Part shown: in pieces, positions 25,727 through 32,801 of the stretch
Layout of the letters: the number at the start of each line of letters is the position of its first letter
Position numbering within the stretch: position 1 is the stretch's first letter
Source of the DNA: Scytonematopsis contorta HA4267-MV1
GTDB lineage: Bacteria > Cyanobacteriota > Cyanobacteriia > Cyanobacteriales > Nostocaceae
NCBI GenBank assembly: GCA_019359035.1
Contig: JAHHIC010000005.1
Span: 1-33,730, forward strand
DNA length: 33,730 nucleotides
Direction: 5' to 3'
Position numbers and translations under genes: made by a program
The notes under the pieces: generated by a model
Seen by the model: only the letters and a program-made list of their open reading frames with translations
The model's database searches: none
What the model was told of the DNA's origin: nothing

Positions 25727-27157
25727 ATGTCAGAACCTATTTTTCAACATCCCCCCGATATTGAAGTGCTTCAATGGTTAGCTCAAAATTCTCTCCAACA
25801 AAATCTATTACGAGCAATTCGCTTGTGGGTGTGGCTGCGTTCTTTGTACGGAGATGAAACAAATAGAGTACAATTACCTGATGCATGGACTTTTGCTGAC
25901 TGGCAAGAAGCTTTTTTCTCTAATACCCATCCCAAAGGTGAAAAAGCACCACACTTGCATGACCAAAATTGTCCCTGTAGCAAAACTACTGCTGAGTGGC
26001 TTTTTGAGTCGGGAACGGGAATTAATGAAACTGAATGGAAGCAATCACTTACTTCATATTATTTTGCTAAATCCACCAATAAAAATAATTCTCATAATTT
26101 CAATAACTTAAAACAGAAGACAGAATTATTATTCATCGATACTAATGATAAAGGGAGAAAAAAAACTTTAGATGATATTTTACAGCGTCGCTTATTTGCT
26201 GTAACTCGTCGTTCTCTACAAGAAGACCTGTATATACTTAAAAATATGGGTTGGGTTAAATTTAATGATAAAACTTATCAGATAGTTGATGAATTTCCTA
26301 AATTTAATTATGCTGTTAACTCTAAAGTAACAAAAAAGATTAATTTACAAGACTTGACTTTTTCCAATGTTGGACTAGAAACAGCAATAGATATTTTTTC
26401 TCAACCTTTAGGGGGTTTTCGACGTTTTTTTATAGAAGTAGACTATATTATTCCAGACAATAGAGAAGATGTGGATGATTGTCTCAACTTTTTAAAAGAA
26501 GTTTGGGCAACTGTTCCTATTCCACCAGTGAAATTCATTTATAAAAGTGCTAAGCTAGGACGTTCTATTGAGCGTATTGTTTATCCTGTTTGTATTTTTT
26601 ACGCAAGGAGAGCTATATATTTATCAGCTTTTGGTCAAACTCCTAGTGACCAAGGTGAGTGGTATAACTACCGTCTTGATAGAATTCAGAATGTACAGCA
26701 GCTAGAATGGACTGATTCAAATATTCCGGAAGTTCTTTTAAAAGAGTATCCTGATAAATTGAAAACACCTGAATATATACGAGAGGAAATATCAGATGTT
26801 TGGGGTTACGATTTTTATGAAAAACGTAGATTATTAGTATTACGTTTTGAACGCGATTTTCACGACCTTTATGTTGAAGGCACTTTTCGTCATGAAAATT
26901 TTCAAAAAATTAGTTATAAAACAGTTAAGGAAATTATAAATAAACAGCCTAGTTTGGAAAAGGAGGCTTTGATACAAGTTCTGGAGAAACGCTCGCCAAA
27001 TGATGCTTATTACAAAGTTTTTTATAGAGATAAAGATGTTAATATCATACATCGCTTGCGCTCTTGGCGACCGAATGGTGAAGTTTTACTTCCTTGGGAT
27101 TTAAGGAGAAAGTTTGCTCAAGAAGCTTTACAAGAAGTTCAACTCTATCAAGATTAA
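25727..27157 (+). CDS. WYL-domain CRISPR-associated transcription regulator (TIGR03985-like)
   Basis: A 476-residue protein from ATG 25727 (a GTG at 25721 is also in frame). The N-terminal region (VLQWLAQNSLQQNLLRAIRLW) and a winged-helix region (RRLFAVTRRSLQEDLYILKN, about 160-185) are followed by a WYL-type sensor part including PVCIFYARRAIYLSAFGQ and YNYRLDRIQNVQQLEW. It resembles, from memory, the TIGR03985 family found only near CRISPR loci in cyanobacteria and Chloroflexi. WYL regulators repress cas operons in Synechocystis. Divergence from csx3 suggests it controls csx3, csx3-ATPase and cas3. Its stop codon is followed at once by a fossil CRISPR repeat. Confidence 0.85.
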   Translation: MSEPIFQHPPDIEVLQWLAQNSLQQNLLRAIRLWVWLRSLYGDETNRVQLPDAWTFADWQEAFFSNTHPKGEKAPHLHDQNCPCSKTTAEWLFESGTGINETEWKQSLTSYYFAKSTNKNNSHNFNNLKQKTELLFIDTNDKGRKKTLDDILQRRLFAVTRRSLQEDLYILKNMGWVKFNDKTYQIVDEFPKFNYAVNSKVTKKINLQDLTFSNVGLETAIDIFSQPLGGFRRFFIEVDYIIPDNREDVDDCLNFLKEVWATVPIPPVKFIYKSAKLGRSIERIVYPVCIFYARRAIYLSAFGQTPSDQGEWYNYRLDRIQNVQQLEWTDSNIPEVLLKEYPDKLKTPEYIREEISDVWGYDFYEKRRLLVLRFERDFHDLYVEGTFRHENFQKISYKTVKEIINKQPSLEKEALIQVLEKRSPNDAYYKVFYRDKDVNIIHRLRSWRPNGEVLLPWDLRRKFAQEALQEVQLYQD

Positions 27158-27194
27158 GTTTTAGTGACCTTACGGAGAAATAAGTGTCAGAGGG
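27158..27194 (-). CRISPR. Fossil CRISPR repeat next to the WYL gene stop
   Basis: GTTTTAGTGACCTTACGGAG then AAATAAGTGTCAGAGGG aligns over 37 bp with the array 3 repeat with about nine changes. It starts on the base after the TAA at 27155-27157. The hairpin arms no longer pair fully. Confidence 0.65.
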
Positions 27195-27411
27195 TGTTTA
27201 TTAAATATAATATTAAGCCCCGAAATATAGATAGCCAGGGAATAAATTCCCTGTCTAAAAGCTGAAGTCCTCTTAAGAGGACTAAAATAATACATTAAAA
27301 ACAGGTATTCCTGGAAAATTAGAATGTTGCCAAAAATTTTATTATCAGTCCTCTTACAGAGGACTTTAGCTTTTAGACAGGGAATTTATTCCCTGGCTTG
27401 TGGTATCAATG
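27195..27411. mobile_element. Head-to-head pair of double-hairpin elements interrupting the old end of array 3
   Basis: A forward copy of the double hairpin (27234-27283) and an inverted copy (27347-27396) lie 63 bp apart. The left end GGGTGTTTATTAAATATAAT matches the end of element B at 19261-19384. There is no ORF. A fossil repeat lies on the left (27158-27194) and the tail of another, GCGTTAGAAAC (27414-27424), on the right, one spacer length (38 bp) before the first intact repeat. Confidence 0.7.
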
Positions 27412-27462
27412 AAGCGTTAGAAACTTTGAACGACCGCTTCATGAATTTATCGAGCCAACCAT

Positions 27463-27936
27463 GTTTCAGTCTCCTTACGGAGAATTAAGTGTTAGAAACT
27501 TTTAGTGTAAACTGTCTGTACTCATATGTATAATAGACGTTTCAGTCTCCTTACGGAGAATTAGGTGTTAGAAACTCTGTGTCTGTAACTCCAAATATTC
27601 CCGTAGATATGTTTCAGTCTCCTTACGGAGAATTAGGTGTTAGAAACCTTGATGAACTCCGTGAGACTGGTGACGATGTGGCAAGTTTCAGTCTCCTTAC
27701 GGAGAATTAGGTGTTAGAAACATTTCAAGACCCTGAATGCATTAATCAAAATATGTTTCAGTCTCCTTACGGAGAATTAGGTGTTAGAAACAGAAGCAAT
27801 TTCAATTCTTGCAAAGAATGCTATGTGTTTCAGTCTCCTTACGGAGAATTAGGTGTTAGAAACGAGCGATCGCGCTTCCTCAAGGGTTTTAACCCCTATG
27901 TTTCAGTCTCCTTACGGAGAATTAGGTGTTAGAAAC
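27463..27936 (-). CRISPR. CRISPR array 3: seven repeats, six spacers
   Basis: Repeats of 37 bp start at 27463, 27539, 27611, 27685, 27755, 27827 and 27900. They begin GTTTCAGTCTCCTTACGGAG and end AATTAGGTGTTAGAAAC; the leftmost has AATTAAGTG. Spacers are 33-39 bp. The leader is on the right, so transcription is leftward. The repeat differs from array 1 only in GTGTT versus GTATAA near its end. The spacer 27864-27899 includes GCGATCGC, the octamer frequent in cyanobacterial genomes. Confidence 0.96.
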
Positions 27937-28153
27937 CCTTCCCGCTGAAACTATTACGGAGAGGGCTTCCTGGATAGGTTTTCGTGAGCCTCAAAAAAGA
28001 GTTCATTTCAGCCGCGCTTATTGCAACAACTTCTCACCTATCCCAATCTACAAAACGTCGAAATTATTTGGCTGTCAAGGTTCTGAAGTTTTTCGGGAAC
28101 CCCCCTAGGTTTTCGACCTCGCTTAGGTTCACGAAAAATCTTATTTGTAACTG
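27937..28153 (-). promoter_or_regulatory. CRISPR leader 3
   Basis: A 217-bp copy of leaders 1 and 2. The TTTTCGTGAGCC and TTTTTCGGGAACCC copies each carry a substitution, so the inverted pair with GGTTCACGAAAAA is imperfect here. It is followed by a short cas2 tail. Confidence 0.87.
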
Positions 28154-28183
28154 TTATATTATGATGTTACCACATTGACTACC
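28154..28183 (-). pseudogene. cas2 3'-end fossil beside leader 3
   Basis: The minus strand reads GSQCGNIII and stop, matching the intact Cas2 end RQCDSIII and stop. Homology ends within about ten codons. Confidence 0.7.
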
Positions 28184-28196
28184 AACATTAATATAA

Positions 28197-28844
28197 TTAA
28201 GCTGTTAAAATTTCCTCAAACTCTTCCAACGCTTGAACAGTTCCCACGACCCAAGAGCGTTCAACAACTTGGGGAATTATCCGCTTAATATCAACATCTG
28301 GAAAAGTGGGACTGATGTCAGAATTTACATACTTTCCATTGCTCAGCAAATAAATTATTAAACTCCCACTGTCATAAACCCAAACTTCTGGAACACCAAT
28401 TCCTTCGTAAGCATCAATAGTTGTTTTTGATGTAACATCAGTCTCAATCGCTAAATCTGGAGGAGGGTCGTTTGCTTGTAATCGACGACGACCAATCATA
28501 ATTTGATAATTTTTTATATAAAAACAAACATCAGGTTCAACTCCAGCTATTCCTTCTCGCTTGAAAGTAGTTGAACCAAAAGGCTCGTATTTTCTTTTAG
28601 ATGCTTTGAGTAAAATTTTAACAATATCTGAAATTATATCTTTTGGCTTCTCGTGTTCAGGTAACGGAACCATAATTTCTAAAGTACCTTGACTGTAAGC
28701 GACTCTAGCGCTACGTTTTTCTCCTAATTCCTGTAAAATCGCTTCAAATTCTTGCCAACTCATATCTGGAATAGTGATTGCGCTTCCAGGAGCAAGTTTT
28801 ATATGACTTATTGGCTTAAGGACGGGGATGTAAGAAGCATTCAT
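28197..28844 (-). CDS. Uma2-family (DUF820) putative endonuclease
   Basis: A 215-residue protein with the Uma2 layout abundant in cyanobacteria: MSWQEFEAILQELGEKRSAR near the N-terminus, EPDVCFYI and PPDLAIETD supplying the PD-(D/E)XK acidic residues, then the VTSKT segment and GVPEVWVYD. The biological role of these proteins is unknown. It is complete, with the usual length of about 190-220 residues, and starts 14 bp beyond the cas2 fossil, at its 3' side. Confidence 0.88.
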   Translation of the reverse strand: MNASYIPVLKPISHIKLAPGSAITIPDMSWQEFEAILQELGEKRSARVAYSQGTLEIMVPLPEHEKPKDIISDIVKILLKASKRKYEPFGSTTFKREGIAGVEPDVCFYIKNYQIMIGRRRLQANDPPPDLAIETDVTSKTTIDAYEGIGVPEVWVYDSGSLIIYLLSNGKYVNSDISPTFPDVDIKRIIPQVVERSWVVGTVQALEEFEEILTA

Positions 28845-28883
28845 TGCAATTTTGAGTTTTTTTTGAATTAATTTGACCCACTG

Positions 28884-28940
28884 TTACTCGAATTGAGTGG
28901 GAACAATTTCCTCGTCAGGGAAATAAGCCACAGTTTTAGG
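28884..28940 (-). pseudogene. Duplicated C-terminal fossil of a HigA-like antitoxin
   Basis: The minus strand reads PKTVAYFPDEEIVPTQFE and stop. This parallels the end of the adjacent HigA-like protein (LKLVANFPNQEVVAQFE and stop). No upstream portion remains. Confidence 0.65.
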
Positions 28941-28954
28941 TTCCTATCTGTTAA

Positions 28955-29233
28955 TTACTCAAATTGAGCAACAACTTCTTGGTTGGGAAAATTGGCTACT
29001 AACTTTAAATTTCCACCTAAAGCTTTGATATACTGGGAAAGAACAGAAACTGAAATATCATCTAGGTTTTCCCACTCAGATAAATCGATATCCTCGTCTG
29101 TATAGCCTAAAGATTTTTTTCGTTCTACGAGAGCAAGATGGAGTAACTCCAGTTGAACCTGAGTTTCTATTTTTGCCCTTTTCTCCGGTGTCATTTGTTG
29201 TAGTAAATTTTTAAAAGGTTTAGTTTTTGGCAT
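28955..29233 (-). CDS. HigA-like antitoxin with shortened HTH
   Basis: A 92-residue protein resembling phage-associated HigA antitoxins: an N-terminal MTPEKRAKIETQVQLELLHL helix, KSLGYTDEDI where the helix-turn-helix should begin, and the conserved end SVLSQYIKALGGNLKLVANF. The usual recognition-helix segment between EDI and the WENLDDIS part seems shortened by roughly 10-15 residues, so DNA binding may be impaired. The toxin partner upstream is truncated. It is likely a decaying type II module. Confidence 0.65.
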   Translation of the reverse strand: MPKTKPFKNLLQQMTPEKRAKIETQVQLELLHLALVERKKSLGYTDEDIDLSEWENLDDISVSVLSQYIKALGGNLKLVANFPNQEVVAQFE

Positions 29234-29431
29234 ATTAATTATTTTTTACTTTCTTTTTACTATTTGCTTTTATAATTAAGCCCATAGTTTTTAAACTATA
29301 TTATACAGTACAAAACTTGGTAATTTCATTACAATTTTTATATAATTTTGCCCTGTGCCTTTTGTATTGTGTTTCCGATTTTACTAGTATATACAAGGGC
29401 TAAGTTCTTAAAGTAATAATTTAAGTAGTCT

Positions 29432-29644
29432 TTATATAAGACCTTCGTCGCCAAGCTCTTTCAATAGTTCTTCGTACAGCTTGTCAGCTTTTGGTATATT
29501 TTCTTCATACCAAAGGTCATTTCCACCCTTGTTTCCTCCTAAAAGCAGTACTGCCACTCTGCGGGGGTCGAAAGCATACAAAATTCGATATGGTTCCCCC
29601 TTAATTTGTATCCTAAGTTCTCGCATATGTCCGTAACGAGAACT
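29432..29644 (-). pseudogene. HigB/Gp49-like toxin, N-terminus lost
   Basis: The frame reads SSRYGHMRELRIQIKGEPYR, then ILYAFDPRRVAVLLLGGNKG and DKLYEELLKELGDEGLI. This is the C-terminal two thirds of the HigB/RelE-type Gp49-like family, whose normal N-terminus (about 50 residues) is missing. Upstream sequence switches abruptly to a coiled-coil repeat gene in another frame near 29641. It sits about 200 bp upstream of the HigA-like gene, the expected toxin-antitoxin order. Confidence 0.7.
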
Positions 29645-29848
29645 GCAGTGGCGTTTTGCTGTACAGTCTGTTGCAGTTCCTGAATTGTGGTGGCGTTTTG
29701 TTGTACGGTTTGCTGTAGTTCCAGTCTTGCTTGTTGTTCAGTGGTCTGTGTGAGGGCAATTTGTTCAAGCATCCGCTCTACGTTTTGCTGTACAGTTTGT
29801 TGCAGTCCCTGAATTGCGGTAGCGTTTTGTTGTACGGTTTGCTGCTAA
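29640..29848 (-). pseudogene. Coiled-coil repeat fragment (LQQTVQQNAT units)
   Basis: The frame opens after a TAG near 29851 without a start at its beginning; an ATG exists only at 29772. It reads QQTVQQNATAIQGLQQTVQQ, then ARLELQQTVQQNATTIQELQ: heptad-like units as in larger cyanobacterial coiled-coil proteins. It fuses out of frame to the HigB remnant. It is probably an internal fragment. Confidence 0.55.
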
Positions 29849-29861
29849 AACATGATTTTAA

Positions 29862-29887
29862 TGTAGAGACGCGATTTATCGCGTCTA
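29862..29887. repeat. GTAGAGACGCGAT palindromic repeat, copy 2
   Basis: TGTAGAGACGCGATTTATCG then CGTCTA, a partial copy of the family, between the coiled-coil fragment and the next gene. Confidence 0.85.
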
Positions 29888-29937
29888 TTTCCTGATTTAC
29901 GGCTTGGGTCAAAATTATAGGTAAAGGAGAAAAGTTA

Positions 29938-30327
29938 ATGACAGAATCAAGTCCTGATAGATTAGACCGAATTGAAGCGACCTTGGAGCGAGTCTCGCAG
30001 CAGATGGAGCATGAAATTGTTTTGAGCAAAGAACTGCGTCAGTCTACAGTAGAACTGCGACAAAAAACAGTGGTATTGAACGATGCAGTTAACGTTTTGA
30101 TGACTTCTATGACATTTTTAACTGTTGTGACTACCAATTTTACTAACACGGTCGCACAACACCAAGAACAAATACAGGCTTTAACAGTCGAAACCAGAGA
30201 TATCCGTAGCGACATGAGAGAAATACAAGCAGAAACCAGAGCCATCCGTAGCGACATGATGGAAATGCAAGCAGAAAACCGTCGCATTCTCGACATAATA
30301 GAGAGACGTTTTGATGGTTCAAACTGA
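29938..30327 (+). CDS. Coiled-coil protein of unknown function
   Basis: A 129-residue protein starting MTESSPDRLDRIEATLERVS, with AAAGGAG about eight bases before the ATG. Almost the whole chain is predicted helical coiled coil, with repeated units near the end (ETRDIRSDMREIQAETRAIR, then SDMMEMQAENRRI). A short hydrophobic stretch (VLMTSMTFLTVVTTNFT, about 53-69) could be a buried or membrane-contacting segment. Similar small proteins are common in filamentous cyanobacteria; no function is known to me. Confidence 0.75.
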   Translation: MTESSPDRLDRIEATLERVSQQMEHEIVLSKELRQSTVELRQKTVVLNDAVNVLMTSMTFLTVVTTNFTNTVAQHQEQIQALTVETRDIRSDMREIQAETRAIRSDMMEMQAENRRILDIIERRFDGSN

Positions 30328-30400
30328 AGCTTTAAAATTATAAATTTTTATTTTCTGTAGGTAAAATCCGTTGTCCTGCCCTAGTCGTCCTGTCCTAAAT

Positions 30401-30428
30401 GTAGAGACGCGATTTATCGCGTCTCTAC
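30401..30428. repeat. GTAGAGACGCGAT palindromic repeat, copy 3 (perfect)
   Basis: Arms GTAGAGACGCGAT and ATCGCGTCTCTAC pair perfectly over 13 bp around TT. Confidence 0.9.
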
Positions 30429-30443
30429 AAGGGTTTACCAAAT

Positions 30444-30480
30444 ATTTTAGTCCCCTCACGGGGAAGTAGTGAACTCCAAA
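30444..30480 (-). CRISPR. Solitary fossil repeat of type III-D style
   Basis: On the minus strand TTTGGAGTTCACTACTTCCC then CGTGAGGGGACTAAAAT has a CCCC-GTGA-GGGG hairpin and an ACTAAAA end. It resembles, from memory, the Synechocystis CRISPR2 repeat (TTCCCCGTCAGGGGACTGAA core) of a III-D system. No spacer unit is beside it; a second weak candidate, GTTTCAATTCCC with AAGGG, begins at 30510. Confidence 0.45.
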
Positions 30481-30577
30481 TTAACGGTTGTATCACTATA
30501 TAGAAATCTGTTTCAATTCCCTTTAGTTAAGGGCTTTTCTTTATGTCATCCGATTTATAGTACCAGGCTTCTATCTT

Positions 30578-31243
30578 TCAATCTATATACTTAACGCTCT
30601 TAATACTTCCATCTTCTTTAAGAGCCGTAATCTTCACTTTCACCTTTTGCCCCTCAGCCAAAGAAGCTGACTTTTTAGGCTCTTTTTCCGTAAATTTAAC
30701 ACTCTTTAGTATTTGGTAAGTCACCTTAATTCCTTTCACCCCAAGCACAATAGCATCTAAAACTTGGTTAATGTCAAACTTTTGAGACTGTAAAGCCTTC
30801 GTAATTTCCGCTTGTCGTTGAGAAATCCTCTCCTCTTCGGCATTTAAAGTTAGTTGTGTAGAAGAAGCAGAACCAGCTAAAAAAGGAATTTCCTCAATTG
30901 GGCTAACCTTGTAATATCGCATCAAACGCACAGCCCATCCCAAAATTTTCAACATAGTTTCAGAGTTTGCTTTTTCCTCCCGCAAAAACTTATTACAAGC
31001 ACTTTCAATACTGCGGTAATAGTCAGTAGTCCGACCACTATGTCCAATTTGTCTGCCATTAGTGGTAAGAGTTTTCAGGTACTTAAAAAATTTAACACCC
31101 GCATTTGGCTGGTGAGAAATACTACGCAAATAAGCAATGGCTTTACCCAATTCGTTAACATCAGTTTCATCTTGAGCTAGAGTAATCGCTAAATTATGTA
31201 CAATTTGCGATTCCCTTTCCGTCAAATCATCAGTAGTTAACAT
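30578..31243 (-). CDS. Unrecognised type III-associated protein, helical with C-terminal OB-like part
   Basis: A 221-residue protein, last gene of the type III-D-like operon, joined to the preceding cas7 by a TAATG overlap. Residues 1-125 look all-helical (ESQIVHNLAITLAQDETDVN, then IGHSGRTTDYYRSIESACNK). Residues 140-180 are probably helical with Glu/Gln-rich stretches, and the last 30 (EGQKVKVKITALKEDGSIKS) look like an OB or S1-type strand set. I know no family for it. It could be a Cas11-like small subunit with an added RNA-binding domain or an accessory factor; confidence refers to it being a real gene. Confidence 0.8.
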   Translation of the reverse strand: MLTTDDLTERESQIVHNLAITLAQDETDVNELGKAIAYLRSISHQPNAGVKFFKYLKTLTTNGRQIGHSGRTTDYYRSIESACNKFLREEKANSETMLKILGWAVRLMRYYKVSPIEEIPFLAGSASSTQLTLNAEEERISQRQAEITKALQSQKFDINQVLDAIVLGVKGIKVTYQILKSVKFTEKEPKKSASLAEGQKVKVKITALKEDGSIKSVKYID

Positions 31244-32307
31244 TAATACATTCCCTCCGGTGGTTCACGGTCTGTTGGGTAGCGTAAAACTTCGGCTAGT
31301 TCTTGGAGTTGAGTTGCTTGAACTAGTTTTGAGTGTGCCGCTTGTATTTGGGTTTGCATAAACTTTTGTAACGCATCTCCAGTCAAAAGATTATTATCAT
31401 CTGGAGTGTACTCACCGTAACGCGATCGCAAATCACGAAAATTCTGCAAAACCCTAGCTTGTGAGACTTCCACAGTCATAGTCCCCATCCCAATAGGTTT
31501 TCCACCACCCACCTTTAAAGCAATAGGACATTTAGGGTCTTGTCCTAACACAATAAATAGAGTTCCCAGTTCTTCGGGTTTTAAATTTTTGAATTGCAAC
31601 TGGGTTGTAAAAGTATAAGCACGTGCAGCTTGTTGAACAGCAATACCTTGATTTTGTCCTTTCTCAATTGCATTAACTGTGTGGTAATAAAACTTACGTC
31701 CACTCACTTTACCTCGTGCGTCAAAATAAGCACTTCCAGGTTCAGGACGCGGACGATATAACGATGGCATAAATCCTGTACTAAAACCAACACTTTGGCA
31801 TTTTGCGTCATTAAATTCAATTAACCCCTGCCAATCTAAAGCTCCGAAAACTCTACTTGCAGGACACAATTTTTGTTTGTCTCGACATGGCAAACGTTCC
31901 TGTGGTATTTCGCGTGATTTGCCCACCGCAAGCGTGCTATTAGTTACTGCCTCATAAACCGAACGAATACAACCCTTCAAGGAACTACCCTGAATTAAAA
32001 GGTTATTTTCTACACCTTGCACCATTGTTTTAACCAAAGAAACGCGGCTGCCAATATCTTCTCCTAAAGCAACGATACCTGTAGAAACATGTAGAGAAGT
32101 TTGAACTGTAAGTGTTAAAAACAGTGTTCCATGCAAGCGATTTTTATCAAATTTATCATGTCCAGCAGGATGTTCCAGAGAGGGACGTTCCCGTGGGAAA
32201 GAAACAAATTGATATGGTTTAACCGGAGAAGTACCATCCGAATCATTTCGTAATGGACGTTGAGGAGGTGCAGGTTTGCGGGGTTTAGGCTTTGGAATTT
32301 GGGTCAT
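31243..32307 (-). CDS. Type III Cas7-family RAMP protein (Csm3-like)
   Basis: A 354-residue protein with RAMP features: LHGTLFLTLTVQTSLHVSTG as first strand, LLIQGSSLKGCIRSVYEAVT as the conserved GSSLKG turn, and a glycine-rich segment KVGGGKPIGMGTMTV. A four-cysteine-like region (ERLPCRDKQKLCPASRVFG) may bind zinc. Cas7 subunits hold crRNA and cut target RNA in type III complexes; it most resembles III-D RAMPs. It starts at ATG 32307, overlapping the csx19 stop by four bases (ATGA). The Pro-rich N-terminus (PKPKPRKPAPPQRP) is unusual. Confidence 0.85.
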   Translation of the reverse strand: MTQIPKPKPRKPAPPQRPLRNDSDGTSPVKPYQFVSFPRERPSLEHPAGHDKFDKNRLHGTLFLTLTVQTSLHVSTGIVALGEDIGSRVSLVKTMVQGVENNLLIQGSSLKGCIRSVYEAVTNSTLAVGKSREIPQERLPCRDKQKLCPASRVFGALDWQGLIEFNDAKCQSVGFSTGFMPSLYRPRPEPGSAYFDARGKVSGRKFYYHTVNAIEKGQNQGIAVQQAARAYTFTTQLQFKNLKPEELGTLFIVLGQDPKCPIALKVGGGKPIGMGTMTVEVSQARVLQNFRDLRSRYGEYTPDDNNLLTGDALQKFMQTQIQAAHSKLVQATQLQELAEVLRYPTDREPPEGMY

Positions 32308-32801
32308 TTTTCGTTAATTGCGAGTGCGACAAAATGAACAGTAGCGGTAGCAGAATCTTTAAAATATCGCTGTTTTATAGAAATATCTTCTCGTTTAATT
32401 GGTTGATTATTTTTCCCTTTAAAAATAAATCCCCTAGGATACCTAGCTTCATCGAGTTCGTGCCAATATGCATTATGGTCGCAAATTAGCCAAGAAATTT
32501 CTCGACTATTATCAACTAATTTCTCAAACCCATCTAACTTAAATTCTTGTTTGCTAAGCAGCAGAACCTCATAGCCTGTCTTATATTTTTTCCACCGCAA
32601 CTCGCAGATAGCATTAAACATCTGCCCTTCAATTTCCCCCCTATCAACAGGAAATTCCATGCAAACCCCGCTAACCCCATAAGAATAACGCAAAAAGTAA
32701 TAGCTTTCGGAGTTTAGTAATTTATCAATTAATGTTTTGATTTCCTGGGAAGATACTAATTGCTTGTGGTACACATACCCAGTTAAAGAATTTTCTTTCA
32801 T
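32304..32801 (-). CDS. csx19: Type III-D protein Csx19
   Basis: A 165-residue protein from ATG 32801 (MKENSLTGYVYHKQL), chosen because it overlaps the stop of the upstream cas7 as ATGA; the frame is open to 32822 but the added residues are non-conserved. The sequence (YGVSGVCMEFPVD, then LICDHNAYWHELDEARYPRG) matches my memory of the TIGR03984/Csx19 family of III-D operons, a non-RAMP subunit. The surrounding ATGA overlaps show a tightly coupled operon. Confidence 0.75.
   Translation of the reverse strand: MKENSLTGYVYHKQLVSSQEIKTLIDKLLNSESYYFLRYSYGVSGVCMEFPVDRGEIEGQMFNAICELRWKKYKTGYEVLLLSKQEFKLDGFEKLVDNSREISWLICDHNAYWHELDEARYPRGFIFKGKNNQPIKREDISIKQRYFKDSATATVHFVALAINEK

Noticed and set aside
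27711-28178. ORFs running from array 3 into the leader
   Set aside because: They have repeat-derived starts and no conserved product; leaders 1 and 2 do not keep the same frames.
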